In this document: piece by piece, positions 50,830-60,275 of the stretch
Layout of the letters: each line of letters starts with the position of its first letter
How positions within the stretch are numbered: the first letter of the stretch is position 1
Origin: Bacteroidota bacterium
GTDB lineage: Bacteria > Bacteroidota > Bacteroidia > B-17B0 > Aurantibacillaceae
NCBI GenBank assembly: GCA_019638705.1
Contig: JAHBTI010000015.1
Coordinates: forward strand, 18,457-82,456
Length of the DNA: 64,000 nucleotides
Direction of reading: 5' to 3'
Notes under the pieces: generated by a model
What the model saw: only the letters and a program-made list of their open reading frames with translations
Database searches by the model: none
Told to the model about the DNA's origin: nothing
Translations under genes and position numbers: made by a program

Positions 50830-50835
50830 TTTTTT

Positions 50836-50921
50836 CCCGCAGATAATACAAATTTTAAGCGCAGATGTTCGCGGATTTTTTCTGCGTAAATCAGCGAAAC
50901 TCATCAGCGACAATCAGCGGG
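50836..50921. repeat. CCCGCAGAT...ATCAGCGGG interspersed palindrome
   Basis: Inverted ends CCCGCAGAT and AATCAGCGGG enclose several copies of CAGCGA/CGCAGAT-like words. A common Bacteroidota intergenic repeat; here it fills the gap between the converging rnpA and hemD genes. Confidence 0.7.
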
Positions 50922-50927
50922 AAAGGC

Positions 50928-52004
50928 TTATCGTTTATTCGCCTCTTTAATATAAGCGTCCAATGTACCCGTCATGCTTGGGTTTTGAGGGTTTGGCGCA
51001 AAAATATCCAAGCGATAACCCAACGATTGCACCATTTGTGCGGTGGCGTGCCCAAAGGCTGCAATGCGCGTGTTGCCTTGTTTAAAATTCGGGAAGTTAT
51101 GTTTCAACGATTTTACGCCTGCAGGTGTAAAACACACCAGCACATCGTAGTTTGAAAGCGACTTGATTTTGCTTAAATCGGCACTCACGGTTTTGTAAAA
51201 CGTGGCTTTGGTGTAAGTAATGTTTATTTTATCTAAAATATCGGCAATCAACTCTTTGGTAACATCGCTCACAGGCAGCAAAAACTTTTCGGTTTTGTTC
51301 TTTTTAATCACATCAACCAAATCTAAAATAGTGCCGTGTCCGAAAGAAATTTTGCGTTTGCGGTATTGAATGTGTTTTTGAAGGTAATACGCCGTTTGTT
51401 CGTTAATGCACAAATATTTCATGGATTCGGGAACGGTAACACGCATTTCGTTACACATTCTAAAATAATGGTCAACCGCTAATTTGCTGGTAAGAATTAC
51501 CGCACCGTGCGCTAAAATGTCCACACGCTGCAAACGGAATTCCTGTGAAGTAAGCCCTACTATTTTTATGAAATGACGAAAGGTAATATCCAAGCGGTGT
51601 TTGTCTGCCAAATCCAAGTAAGGGTTTGGTAAACCTTCCACAGGTTTGGGTTGCGATACCAACAGTGTTTTTACTTTCAGTTTCGGAAAATCGCTCACCT
51701 CAATGTGAGGGAGGGGCGGTAACGAAATCAGCGGTCGTTTTCTGGAAGGCTTGCGGGGCTTTTGTTCAGGCAACGCTATTTTGGAAATTGTTTCTTTTGC
51801 TTCTGCATTAAGAATTACTTTTTTTTCCTTAACAGGGGCGGTCGGTTTTTTTGGAGCAGGTTTTACGGCTGTTGTTTTTTTGGCAGCAACCTTTGCCGTT
51901 TTTTTCTTGCCCAAGGCAACGGCTGGCTTTGCTTTGCCACCTGACTTTTTAACTGCTTTTTTTGTTGCGACTTTTTTTTTCGCCGTGCTTTTTTTTGATG
52001 ACAT
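50928..52004 (-). CDS. hemD: Uroporphyrinogen-III synthase with lysine/alanine-rich extension
   Basis: 358 residues, about 100 more than usual. Residues 1-105 are low-complexity Lys/Ala/Pro (STAKKKVATKKAVKKSGGKA), like a histone H1 tail. The enzyme part starts LKVKTLLVSQPKP near 108, with ITFRHFIKIVGLTSQEFR, AVILTSKLAVDHYF and CFTPAGVKSL. It closes and inverts ring D of the linear tetrapyrrole in haem synthesis. Neighbouring DUF4271 downstream of it is a usual Bacteroidota pairing, although here DUF4271 is upstream in the transcript. Confidence 0.93.
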   Translation of the reverse strand: MSSKKSTAKKKVATKKAVKKSGGKAKPAVALGKKKTAKVAAKKTTAVKPAPKKPTAPVKEKKVILNAEAKETISKIALPEQKPRKPSRKRPLISLPPLPHIEVSDFPKLKVKTLLVSQPKPVEGLPNPYLDLADKHRLDITFRHFIKIVGLTSQEFRLQRVDILAHGAVILTSKLAVDHYFRMCNEMRVTVPESMKYLCINEQTAYYLQKHIQYRKRKISFGHGTILDLVDVIKKNKTEKFLLPVSDVTKELIADILDKINITYTKATFYKTVSADLSKIKSLSNYDVLVCFTPAGVKSLKHNFPNFKQGNTRIAAFGHATAQMVQSLGYRLDIFAPNPQNPSMTGTLDAYIKEANKR

Positions 52005-52019
52005 TAAAATTTGTCTCGT

Positions 52020-52754
52020 TTAAAAAGTTTCAATTATGAATTTTACCAACACTAAGAGGGGTAAAATTTCTAAGGCGCAAAAGTACGAGAAAGTTTGTAA
52101 TAATCCTATTCTTTGTTGGAACAAAGAAATAACCACGCCGCGATACCATTTAAACACAATGGAAGCCGCCAAAACGCCTATGCCTGCATAAATAAAAATA
52201 AGCGGATTAAAACGGCTGAATTCAGCCATAATTAAAAGCGGAAAAAGAACCAAGCCCACACTTTGGTTGGCAAGCGCACAGCTTGTAATGTATTCGGCAA
52301 CCGCCCTTCGTTGATTGGTAACAAAAGCAATAACGCCGTTTGCCGCATACCTGAAAACAAAAAGCCCCGCAATGGGAACAATAAAAAAACAGTAGATAAC
52401 AAAGTTGCTTTCCTGTATAGTAACCAATTGGTAAACCGAATTGAATTTATATGCCAAAAAAGAAATGTTGAGCACCGAAAAAACACTTAAAGCGGCATTG
52501 TAAAGTTTAAAGGGGCTTACATCTTCGCGCTGAAACCGGCTTAATGTTTGTGCGTTAAACACAGCGTTCATTACCTTGCTTAGTTGTGCGTTTGAGTTTG
52601 TTTTTACAATAACAATAAGCAAAAGCCCAAGCACCAAAAAAACGGAAGTCCATATTTCTTCCGCAGCGGAATTTGGCACAGGAGCAAAATGTTGTGTGCG
52701 CAACAGGTGATTGTAAAAAATATGTTCGTTCACAAAAAAAGTATTACATGGCAA
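52020..52754 (-). CDS. DUF4271 membrane protein
   Basis: 244 residues with about six membrane segments. Conserved family words are FYNHLLRTQHFAPVPN, YFCALEILPLLVLVKFI at the end and CALANQSVGLVLFPLLIMAEF. Its gene regularly neighbours hemD in Bacteroidota, and here it lies 15 bases upstream in the same direction. Its start overlaps the end of the DUF5777 gene by 11 bases. Role unknown. Confidence 0.9.
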   Translation of the reverse strand: MPCNTFFVNEHIFYNHLLRTQHFAPVPNSAAEEIWTSVFLVLGLLLIVIVKTNSNAQLSKVMNAVFNAQTLSRFQREDVSPFKLYNAALSVFSVLNISFLAYKFNSVYQLVTIQESNFVIYCFFIVPIAGLFVFRYAANGVIAFVTNQRRAVAEYITSCALANQSVGLVLFPLLIMAEFSRFNPLIFIYAGIGVLAASIVFKWYRGVVISLFQQRIGLLQTFSYFCALEILPLLVLVKFIIETF

Positions 52755-53697
52755 ATGTACGCGAAATGCAAAAGCCCAGTTTCACTTGTCCTTTCGTCCA
52801 GGTATCGGTAGTGTAGGGGATAAAATTGTTTTCAATTAAGCCGGGCGCGTTGGTAAACAAAAAGGTAAAAACGTGTCCGCCTGTTTCCATTTCAATGCCC
52901 ACAGACAAAGGATTAAAAATGCCCGGATTGTTTTGATAATACTTGGCAAAGTTAAAAAAGTAATCTGCCACAATGCTTGTGCGCTTGCTTAGTTTAATGC
53001 GCCCGCCAATGCCCATTGAAAAAAAACCGTTCACGTCTTGCGCGTTGTTGTTGGGGTTTACATCGGCTCTGATAAAATTGCGGTACATATAACTCGGAAT
53101 TAACTCTAACGACAACCAAGAATTTATTTTACTGGCAATTAATAACTGGTTACAAAAATTAAACCGGTGCAGTTCGTTTGTTTTAAAATCTTTTACCACG
53201 CCGTTGTATATAGTGCTCATGTGGTCATGCGAGTACGCCGAACTGGAATAAAACGCCATAGTAACAGGGATTTTAAAATCAGCCGTTTGTTCCAAAAATT
53301 TCCATTTAATGTTTCCGTCAATTAAATGTTTCATTTTGCTGCGCCCGATACCAATGGTAAGATTATCGGTAACACCGTACTCCAAACTGAAACGAATGTC
53401 GTTAGCCACATCAAAGCCCAAAAAGGTTTGTGCGGTTTCGTTTATGGGATTGCTGTTATCAGAATTATAAAGGTTTCCAAACCGGTGCGCTATCCTAAAA
53501 TCCAAATGTTTCTTTTTGGTGGTTTCGGTGCTTTGCGCGTTGCCAATGCGAATGGTTTTAAAAGTAGCAAACACTTTTTTTGATGTTTGGCTGTCGTTGT
53601 CGTCCAGCAAACTCAGCAAATCATCTTGCGCAAAAAAGGCATTTGCCGAAACAACAAACGCTGCGCAGAAAAACATTTTTTTAACTGAAAATTTCAT
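52744..53697 (-). CDS. DUF5777 beta-barrel protein
   Basis: 317 residues. Signal peptide KMFFCAAFVVSANAFFAQ, then FKTIRIGNAQSTETTKKKHLDFRIAHRFG, the family start, and alternating strands (FSLEYGVTDNLTIGIGRSK, LFTNAPGLIENNF). In this family the proteins are often found with cytochrome or YceI genes. Here YceI lies directly upstream. Probably an outer-membrane barrel. Confidence 0.88.
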   Translation of the reverse strand: MKFSVKKMFFCAAFVVSANAFFAQDDLLSLLDDNDSQTSKKVFATFKTIRIGNAQSTETTKKKHLDFRIAHRFGNLYNSDNSNPINETAQTFLGFDVANDIRFSLEYGVTDNLTIGIGRSKMKHLIDGNIKWKFLEQTADFKIPVTMAFYSSSAYSHDHMSTIYNGVVKDFKTNELHRFNFCNQLLIASKINSWLSLELIPSYMYRNFIRADVNPNNNAQDVNGFFSMGIGGRIKLSKRTSIVADYFFNFAKYYQNNPGIFNPLSVGIEMETGGHVFTFLFTNAPGLIENNFIPYTTDTWTKGQVKLGFCISRTFAM

Positions 53698-53700
53698 GCT

Positions 53701-54255
53701 TTATTTTTTTTGAAAAGGTTCAAGAATACTGTTAATGCTCACTTCCACTTCTTCGGCTATGTTTTTTATATACATATTCGGCACTTTAATATTGTAATCT
53801 GCCACTTTAATTTTAAACTTACTTGCAATGGCAATTTCGCTTCCGTTTTTGGTTAAAGTTCCGTTAATGGTAATATCGCGGGTAACGCCGTGCATTTCCA
53901 TTTTTCCGCTCACCGTTACTTTGTTTTCACCGTCTTTGTTGTAATCAATGGGTTCGTTTATTTTTCCTTTAAATATGCTTGACGGAAATTTGTGGCTTTC
54001 CATATAATTCTCGTTAAAGTGCTCTTCCATTAAGGAGTTTTTAAACTTAAAATTTTGAATGGTTACGCGGATTTGAATATCGTTGTTTGTACTGTTCAGC
54101 ACAATAATGGCACTTTTGTTTAAAGCCTCAATATTTTCAAGCGGTGCTTGCGAGAAAAAAGAAATTTGCGTGCCGCCGTCTTTGGCTTTAAAAATTTGCG
54201 CACTGCCGTTTTGAAAAATAAAAAGCGGCAGCATAAGAGATAAAATTTTTTTCAT
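53701..54255 (-). CDS. YceI-family periplasmic protein
   Basis: 184 residues from the ATG at 54255; ten further codons upstream are not used because the signal peptide MKKILSLMLPLFIFQNGSAQ begins here. The lipocalin-like YceI fold shows NFKFKNSLMEEHFNENYMES, FKGKI and KMEMHGVTRDITINGTL. YceI proteins bind isoprenoids or amides. Operon with DUF5777, DUF4271 and hemD. Confidence 0.9.
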   Translation of the reverse strand: MKKILSLMLPLFIFQNGSAQIFKAKDGGTQISFFSQAPLENIEALNKSAIIVLNSTNNDIQIRVTIQNFKFKNSLMEEHFNENYMESHKFPSSIFKGKINEPIDYNKDGENKVTVSGKMEMHGVTRDITINGTLTKNGSEIAIASKFKIKVADYNIKVPNMYIKNIAEEVEVSINSILEPFQKK

Positions 54256-54365
54256 GTTCAATGTGCTTTTTTTGTGTCCTACCAAAAATAAGCCATTTAT
54301 TTCTCTAAATCAAATTTCGGAAACCGTTAAAAAATTTTGCCCGGTAAAATTTGCGGCAGATTAAA

Positions 54366-57300
54366 TTACTTCCTGTTCCCCAAACTCACTTTCAGCTTGT
54401 CGCTTGTGCCTTTCATGTTTATGGTAACAAAGCGAATTTTTTTGTCTTTATCTCTGTATTGAATGTCATCTACCTGCTCGGCTTCTACTTCTTCTCTGTT
54501 TCTGCCAAACAAATAGGTTACGCCCACATCGGTAACTAACTTCAAGGGCACTTTTATTTTATAATCCATTTCGCCGTTGTCGGAAAGATTTTGTTGTCCG
54601 CCTATTTCTAAAAACCCGAGTGTGGAATTTATGTTCATTGCCGGCACTTGCAGCACGCCTTTTCTCAGTTCAAACACATTAGCCAGCGTATCAAAGCGAA
54701 TGTTGTTTATGTTTTTGTCTTTAAAATAATCTTTCAGTGCCAGCATGGGCGCGTAATTGTTTAGCTCGCCGTTATACACCGCCACATCGGCTTTAATGCG
54801 CGATTTGTCCATAATGGGAATTAAATCGGTGTGCATACGCACTCTGCCCGAAATTGTTCCGTTTAAATGACCTTTTATATTATCGGTTAAAATATAATCT
54901 TGCCCAAAATTATCAAAGCGCAAAAGCAATTTAGAAAGGTCAATGTTTTTTACCGTAATGTTCGGTCTGAAAACCAATTTTTCGGCATTAGACCCGTCAA
55001 ACACGCCTGCAATATCCAAATGTCCGTCTGCCACGTCCATAGACAAGGTATCAATATAAAACTGATGTGTTTTGGTCATACGCATACGCGATTTAAAATT
55101 GTCTAATTCAATGTTGTTGTAAATTAATTTGGCAACGTCTAACTTAATTTTCATGTTGCTGAACGGAACGCTGAAAATATTAAACACTGTATCGTGCGGG
55201 TTTACAACTTCCACAACTTGCAGGCTGTCTTTTTTTCTGCGTTTACGTTCTACTTTACTTAAATCGTAATTCATTACTTCATTAACGTTTAAGTAAGGTG
55301 CTTTTAACGAAATACGGTTGTCTTTTTTAAACACGCTGTCTTTGCCCAAATAGTAAGCCATGCTCACCGTAATTTCATTATCGCCAAGTTTGGCGGTGAG
55401 TTGGCGCGCACTCAACCGCTCGTTTTCGTATTTAATTTTTCCTTGCACACGGCTTAAAGGCAAGGGGTGAATTTTTGATTTTACTTCGGCATTTTCAATA
55501 ACCGTGCTTGCCGATTTCAGATTTTTTTTGTCAAACGTTAATTGAGCCGTTCCTTTCAGTTTAAAGTTTCTCAATACTTCGCGCCGAATGTGGTCAGGAA
55601 TGTAATTTACCTTTTTGTAACTGAATGTTCGTCCAAAACGCAAAGTATCGCAGGCAATATCATAAGTAATGTGTGAAGTGCCGCTCATGTTCCCGTCAAA
55701 CCACATATTGTAGTTTTTAATTTCGGCTTTCAATGAAAAATCGCTTTTTCCACTAATGCCTTTAAAGTTGCGGATTTTTACAGAGGAAGAATCTATCAGC
55801 ACATCAGCCGTAACATTATCTAATTTGTTGGGATAATGTTTGAGTTTTCCGCCGAGTTTTTCAATGGTAAATTCGCCTTCGGGCAAAAGCATTTTTTTGT
55901 TACTGAAATTTTTTGCGTTTGTTTTTACCGTAATCACCGCCTGAAAATCCGTAACAGCTTCGTCTATGGGTTTCATTTTTGTGGTGTCAAACGTGGTAAG
56001 CTGTTTAATATCCAAATTGTTTGAAGTAATCACCAAACGCGCATCAAGCGGCATTTCTTTTTTGTGCAGCATGGCGGGCAAATTGTTTAAACCAAAAATT
56101 AAAAACACATCGCTGTTGCCCACCTGCATAGTGCAATTTTCTATAAACAAACTTTTGTTGCGCATCACGGCATCTATATTCACATGCTTAACCGTGTGCG
56201 GATAATTCGGGTATTTAAACGTAAGGTTGCGAACGTGCAGTTCGCTTTCCACACCGTCTTTCAGTTTGGCAAAGGTGGTGGGCGCGGTAATATCCACCAG
56301 CTCTTTGTAAAGCACTTTTAAGTTTACCTGTCCGCTGAGGTTTTGCAGTTCTTTTACCTGCAAAAATTTAGAAAGAAACTGCAAATCAAAATCGGTGTTC
56401 ACATCCATATTCACGTTGGGGTCGTTAAAATTTCTTACAATAATGTTGCCTTGCACATCGCCTTGTTCGGGGTGTGCTTTAATGTCGGTTAAGCCAAATT
56501 CGGAAGTGCTCAGGTCGCGTTTTTCGCCGTTGGTAAAATAGCCCTTAAAAAAGAGTTTATCCATGGTTTTGTTGGCGGCGGTGTTGGTAAAAAAACCGTT
56601 TTCGCAGCCAAAGTCGGCTCTAATGGCAGGCTGCAAATTGCCGCCGACTGCGCCTTTTACGGTAACGTTAAAAAATATGTTTCCGGCATTTTTAAATTGC
56701 TTCATATAATCGGCAGTTTCTTTGGGCAGAAAAGCAAAAATTAAATTAAAGTCGGATTTTTCGCCTTTAAACTGCAAGTCTAAATCCACATATTCGCCAA
56801 AGCCTATTTTTCCGCCACCGCCAAAAGAAACGCCCTCCAAATACACATCAGACGGTTTTATGGTAAGTTCGTTTTCTGTTTTATTGTAAACCACCGAGGT
56901 GTTCAGTTCAATTTTTTTGTGGCGGAAAAAAGAGGTGTCGCTGCCGTTAATTAAGGTAAGAAACAGCGTTCCTTCCACCGAAACTTTTATGCTTTTTTCG
57001 CCCATGCGGAAACCCGCTTTTGCTTTTTGCAAATCCAAATCAATAATGTGATTGTTAGCTTCGTTAATGTGTTTTATGTTCACACCGTTCAGGCTAATGT
57101 TTTTCAACCCGAATTTTATGGCAGAACTGTCGGGCGAAACGGCGGTGTCGCCTTTCATTTCAAAGGCTTTGGCAATGTTAAAATTTCCCGCAGTATCTTG
57201 CACCACCAGCAAATCGCCTTGGTTAATGTCTATGTGATTAACGGAATATTTGCCTTTTAAAATTTTGCGCAGGTTAAAATCCAAGTAAATGTCTTTTACT

Positions 57301-57602
57301 TTTACAATGGGCGTATGTGAGGTTTTGTTTTCAAAAATTTCTACATCTTTCAAATCAATAGACACACTCGGAAAATTATGGAAAGGCGAAATGCGGCTGC
57401 TTTTAATAATTAATTTTCCATGCAGGGTTTCGTTAAACTCGCCCAAAGCTTGCTGCACAAAACGGCTTTGGTTAAAATACAAATATGCCGTCAGCGCGGC
57501 TGCCAACACAACAGGCAAACACAATATCCACAAAAAAACTTTGAGCAGGCGTTTCCAAATTGGTTTTTTGCGTTTAACTTTTTCCATTTTTTTGTGGTTC
57601 AA
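54366..57602 (-). CDS. Giant AsmA-like protein
   Basis: 1078 residues. One N-terminal membrane anchor (LLKVFLWILCLPVVLAAALTAYLYF), then repeated beta-groove modules: the N-terminal AsmA block LHGKLIIKSSRISPFHNFPSVSIDLKDV and the C-terminal SRIKADVAVYNGELNNYAPM ... DYKIKVPLKLV block. AsmA-like proteins are thought to move phospholipids between the membranes. The start may be at 57602 or five codons later (57587). Its start is 2 bases from the mutY stop. Confidence 0.9.
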   Translation of the reverse strand: MNHKKMEKVKRKKPIWKRLLKVFLWILCLPVVLAAALTAYLYFNQSRFVQQALGEFNETLHGKLIIKSSRISPFHNFPSVSIDLKDVEIFENKTSHTPIVKVKDIYLDFNLRKILKGKYSVNHIDINQGDLLVVQDTAGNFNIAKAFEMKGDTAVSPDSSAIKFGLKNISLNGVNIKHINEANNHIIDLDLQKAKAGFRMGEKSIKVSVEGTLFLTLINGSDTSFFRHKKIELNTSVVYNKTENELTIKPSDVYLEGVSFGGGGKIGFGEYVDLDLQFKGEKSDFNLIFAFLPKETADYMKQFKNAGNIFFNVTVKGAVGGNLQPAIRADFGCENGFFTNTAANKTMDKLFFKGYFTNGEKRDLSTSEFGLTDIKAHPEQGDVQGNIIVRNFNDPNVNMDVNTDFDLQFLSKFLQVKELQNLSGQVNLKVLYKELVDITAPTTFAKLKDGVESELHVRNLTFKYPNYPHTVKHVNIDAVMRNKSLFIENCTMQVGNSDVFLIFGLNNLPAMLHKKEMPLDARLVITSNNLDIKQLTTFDTTKMKPIDEAVTDFQAVITVKTNAKNFSNKKMLLPEGEFTIEKLGGKLKHYPNKLDNVTADVLIDSSSVKIRNFKGISGKSDFSLKAEIKNYNMWFDGNMSGTSHITYDIACDTLRFGRTFSYKKVNYIPDHIRREVLRNFKLKGTAQLTFDKKNLKSASTVIENAEVKSKIHPLPLSRVQGKIKYENERLSARQLTAKLGDNEITVSMAYYLGKDSVFKKDNRISLKAPYLNVNEVMNYDLSKVERKRRKKDSLQVVEVVNPHDTVFNIFSVPFSNMKIKLDVAKLIYNNIELDNFKSRMRMTKTHQFYIDTLSMDVADGHLDIAGVFDGSNAEKLVFRPNITVKNIDLSKLLLRFDNFGQDYILTDNIKGHLNGTISGRVRMHTDLIPIMDKSRIKADVAVYNGELNNYAPMLALKDYFKDKNINNIRFDTLANVFELRKGVLQVPAMNINSTLGFLEIGGQQNLSDNGEMDYKIKVPLKLVTDVGVTYLFGRNREEVEAEQVDDIQYRDKDKKIRFVTINMKGTSDKLKVSLGNRK

Positions 57603-57604
57603 AC

Positions 57605-58654
57605 TTACAATTTTTTGTCCTCCAAAAACTTTTCTATCAATCGCGGAAAAGCAAGATTTTCCAAGTTTTTCAGAGAAATAAAAGTTTGCGTTTTCTTAAA
57701 CGCAAAAGGCACATTCAGCACATAAAATTTTGCGTACAAATGTTGGTGCGACAAAATGTGCTTATATGCTTTTGAAACCTGTGTTAAATTGATGCGGGAT
57801 TTACAAAGCGTTTTAATTTCTTTCAGCTTCAAAACCTGCTCGGTGTTTAATTCCTGTTCGCTTTCAATTAAATAAAACTCATACAAACCTCGCCAAATGT
57901 CATTTTCGGCACGTTTGTTGATGAGCACATTTTTGTGTTTATCCATCAGCACCACATAATTAAAATAACGGTTTTTTATTTTTGTTTTCTTGGCTTTAAT
58001 CGGCAATTCGGCAACACGATTGTTTTGAAACGCAAAACATTTTTCTTTCAGCACGCAGTTTTCGCAATCGGGATTTTGCGGTTTACAATACTGCGAACCA
58101 AACTCCATAATGGCTTGATTATAGGTGGCAGGATTTTTTTTATCCAACAACTCATCGGCAAGCTGCTGAAATTCTTTTTTTGCCCTGCTGCTGTCAATCG
58201 GCGTTTCAATGCCAAACACGCGGCTCAGCACACGATATACATTTCCGTCCACCACGGCGTGAGGCAAATTATACGCAAAACTTGCAATGGCGGCGGCGGT
58301 GTAATCGCCCACACCTTTCAGTTCGCGGATTTCCGAAAACGTTTTCGGAAATTTTCCCCTGTGTTTTTCAACTACAAATTTGGCGGCGGCGTGTAAATTC
58401 CGTGCGCGGGAATAATAGCCCAAACCCTGCCACAGTTTTAAAACGCTGTCTTCGGGCGCGTTTGCCAAACTTTTTATGTCAGGAAAATGTTGTGTGAACT
58501 TTATATAATAACTCAAACCCTGCACAACTTGGGTTTGCTGTAAAATAATTTCAGACAACCAGATTTTGTATGCGTTTTTTTCGTGCCGCCAGGGCAAATT
58601 TCGCTTGTTTATGGTGTACCATTTTATAAGTTTTTGACTGAAACCGCTTTCCAT
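57605..58654 (-). CDS. mutY: Adenine DNA glycosylase MutY
   Basis: 349 residues. Helix-hairpin-helix-GPD domain with SEIILQQTQVVQGLSYY (catalytic Glu), LKGVGDYTAAAIASFAY and VDGNVYRVLSRVFGI (catalytic Asp). The [4Fe-4S] ligands are C-x6-C-x2-C-x5-C in CKPQNPDCENCVLKEKC. The C-terminal NUDIX-like domain recognises 8-oxoguanine. It removes adenine opposite 8-oxoG. Upstream neighbour of the AsmA-like gene on the same strand. Confidence 0.96.
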   Translation of the reverse strand: MESGFSQKLIKWYTINKRNLPWRHEKNAYKIWLSEIILQQTQVVQGLSYYIKFTQHFPDIKSLANAPEDSVLKLWQGLGYYSRARNLHAAAKFVVEKHRGKFPKTFSEIRELKGVGDYTAAAIASFAYNLPHAVVDGNVYRVLSRVFGIETPIDSSRAKKEFQQLADELLDKKNPATYNQAIMEFGSQYCKPQNPDCENCVLKEKCFAFQNNRVAELPIKAKKTKIKNRYFNYVVLMDKHKNVLINKRAENDIWRGLYEFYLIESEQELNTEQVLKLKEIKTLCKSRINLTQVSKAYKHILSHQHLYAKFYVLNVPFAFKKTQTFISLKNLENLAFPRLIEKFLEDKKL

Positions 58655-58740
58655 GAGCCTCCAAAAGTACAGTATTTACAGGCTTTTTGAGGAATTATGC
58701 AATAAAATCAAAAAAAATTTTCAAATCAAATCAATAGTAG

Positions 58741-58748
58741 TATCTTTG
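58741..58748 (+). promoter_or_regulatory. Promoter of the HU gene, -7 box
   Basis: TATCTTTG fits TAnnTTTG, 48 bases before the HU start, in an AT-rich region. The leader GCTGCCCGTTTTAAAAC follows. Confidence 0.55.
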
Positions 58749-58795
58749 CTGCCCGTTTTAAAACACAATTTATTGATTTTAAACATATTGTAAAG

Positions 58796-59113
58796 ATGAC
58801 AAAAGCAGACATAGTAAACGAGATTTCAGAAAAGACAGAAGTAGAGAAATCGGTGGTTCAAGCCACAGTAGAAGCATTTATGAAAACAATCCGCAATTCC
58901 ATGACGGACGGAAAAAACGTGTATTTACGCGGATTTGGAACATTTGTGGTGAAAAAACGCGCCGAAAAAATCGGGCGTAACATTTCAAAAAACACAACGG
59001 TAGTAATTCCGGCGCACTACATTCCGGCATTTAAACCGGCTAAAACTTTTGCAGAAAAAGTAAAACGCAACGTAAAAGTTGCCGAGCCTCTGCAAAAAAA
59101 CAAAGAAGATTAA
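58796..59113 (+). CDS. HU-family DNA-binding protein
   Basis: 105 residues. Typical HU start TKADIVNEISEKTEVEKSVV, GRNISKNTTVVIPAHYIPAF (the beta arm, with proline near the tip) and KPAKTFAEKVK. It bends and compacts DNA. The tail (VAEPLQKNKED) is slightly longer than in E. coli HU. The TPR gene follows 9 bases later. Confidence 0.95.
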   Translation: MTKADIVNEISEKTEVEKSVVQATVEAFMKTIRNSMTDGKNVYLRGFGTFVVKKRAEKIGRNISKNTTVVIPAHYIPAFKPAKTFAEKVKRNVKVAEPLQKNKED

Positions 59114-59122
59114 TAAAGTATA

Positions 59123-59947
59123 ATGCGCACTAAGAAAATACAGATTATCTTAATTGCAGGCGCATTGCTTTTATTCGTTCTTTTATTTATTGCACCAAAA
59201 ACAGCACCAAGCAAAGGCAACCATGTTTCAGAGCAATCGGAAACAAACCTTGCCCCCAACGCCAACTTGGAAATGTATTTGACAATGGCTGTAAAAGCCC
59301 TTGAACCAAACAAAAAACAAGCGTTGGACAAACTGGTAAACGCAAAAGATTACGACAGTGCGCAGGTGTTTTGGGATAAACTGAAACGCCCCGATTTGGC
59401 TTCGCATTACGCAGAAGAATCGGCGAAGGAAAACAACGGCGCGGAACAGTGGCTGAAGGCAGGCAACCGTTATTACTACGCCATTCAGTTTACGCAGGAC
59501 AAAACCGAAATTCCCGTGTTGTATCAGTGCGCCACACGTTGTTTTGAAAAATGTTTGGCTTTGGACGACAAAAACACCGATGCGAAAATTATGCTCGCTT
59601 CGTGTTATGTAGAGGGAAGTTCAAATCCCATGCAGGGCGTGTCTTTGTTGCGCGAGGTGGAACAGGCGGACAGCAACAATGTAAAAATGCAATTAGCTTT
59701 TGCCTTTTTCTCGGTAAAAAGCGGACAGTTAGACAAAGCGATTACACGCTTTAATAAAGTGCTGAAAATAGACAGCACCTACATTGAAGCCTATTTGCAT
59801 TTGGCTGATGCTTATGAGCAACAGGGCGATGAACACAACACCATTGAAGTGCTTAAAAAATATGCCGCCAAAACCAACGATGTAACGGCGCGCATAGAAA
59901 TTGGAAAGTACATTAAACAATTAGAACAACATCATGGCACTCATTAA
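59123..59947 (+). CDS. Membrane-anchored TPR protein
   Basis: 274 residues. A membrane anchor (IILIAGALLLFVLLFIA) near the N-terminus, then four or so TPR units: ARCFEKCLALDDKNTDAKIMLASCY, AFAFFSVKSGQLDKAITRFNKVLKI, AYLHLADAYEQQGDEHNTI. The anchor is preceded by basic residues, so the repeats face the periplasm. The order HU, TPR, basic peptide, RNase G appears to be a conserved Bacteroidota neighbourhood; this is from memory. Confidence 0.88.
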   Translation: MRTKKIQIILIAGALLLFVLLFIAPKTAPSKGNHVSEQSETNLAPNANLEMYLTMAVKALEPNKKQALDKLVNAKDYDSAQVFWDKLKRPDLASHYAEESAKENNGAEQWLKAGNRYYYAIQFTQDKTEIPVLYQCATRCFEKCLALDDKNTDAKIMLASCYVEGSSNPMQGVSLLREVEQADSNNVKMQLAFAFFSVKSGQLDKAITRFNKVLKIDSTYIEAYLHLADAYEQQGDEHNTIEVLKKYAAKTNDVTARIEIGKYIKQLEQHHGTH

Positions 59948-60008
59948 ACAGAGTGTTCATAACAAAAACGAAATAAAAATTATTATTAACTATTAAAAAG
60001 CAGAATTT

Positions 60009-60098
60009 ATGCCAAGCGGAAAAAAAAGAAAAAGACATAAAATGGCAACGCACAAACGCAAAAAACGTTTGCGCAAAAACCGTCATAAAAAGAAATAA
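60009..60098 (+). CDS. 29-residue basic protein (likely bS22/mS38-like)
   Basis: MPSGKKRKRHKMATHKRKKR then LRKNRHKKK, 29 residues, 19 of them Lys, Arg or His. It resembles the AURKAIP1/COX24 type (mitochondrial mS38, mycobacterial bS22), which binds small-subunit rRNA. A terminator hairpin follows immediately and overlaps the stop codon. The call as a ribosomal protein rests on composition and memory of similar Bacteroidota peptides. Confidence 0.75.
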   Translation: MPSGKKRKRHKMATHKRKKRLRKNRHKKK

Positions 60099-60123
60099 TC
60101 AGTTCGTCTGATTATTTCTTTTC
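60090..60123 (+). terminator. Terminator with TTCG-type loop
   Basis: AGAAATAATCAG and CTGATTATTTCT form a perfect 12-base stem around TTCGT, followed by TTTC. The stem includes the stop codon of the 29-residue gene. Confidence 0.88.
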
Positions 60124-60134
60124 TTAAAAAAACA

Positions 60135-60174
60135 AATCAAACGGAAAAGTTCAAAAGGCTTGTTCCGTTTGATT
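60135..60174. terminator. Second hairpin before RNase G
   Basis: AATCAAACGGAA and TTCCGTTTGATT, a perfect 12-base stem with a 16-base loop. It could be a second terminator or a control element in the RNase G leader. Confidence 0.65.
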
Positions 60175-60275
60175 ATTTATATGCATGAGCCTTTTACAAA
60201 TCCTTATGGATAGAGCAATTTCAAAGGGTTATGTTTTTATAATTCACAGAATTTACAAACTAAAAAAATTATTGC

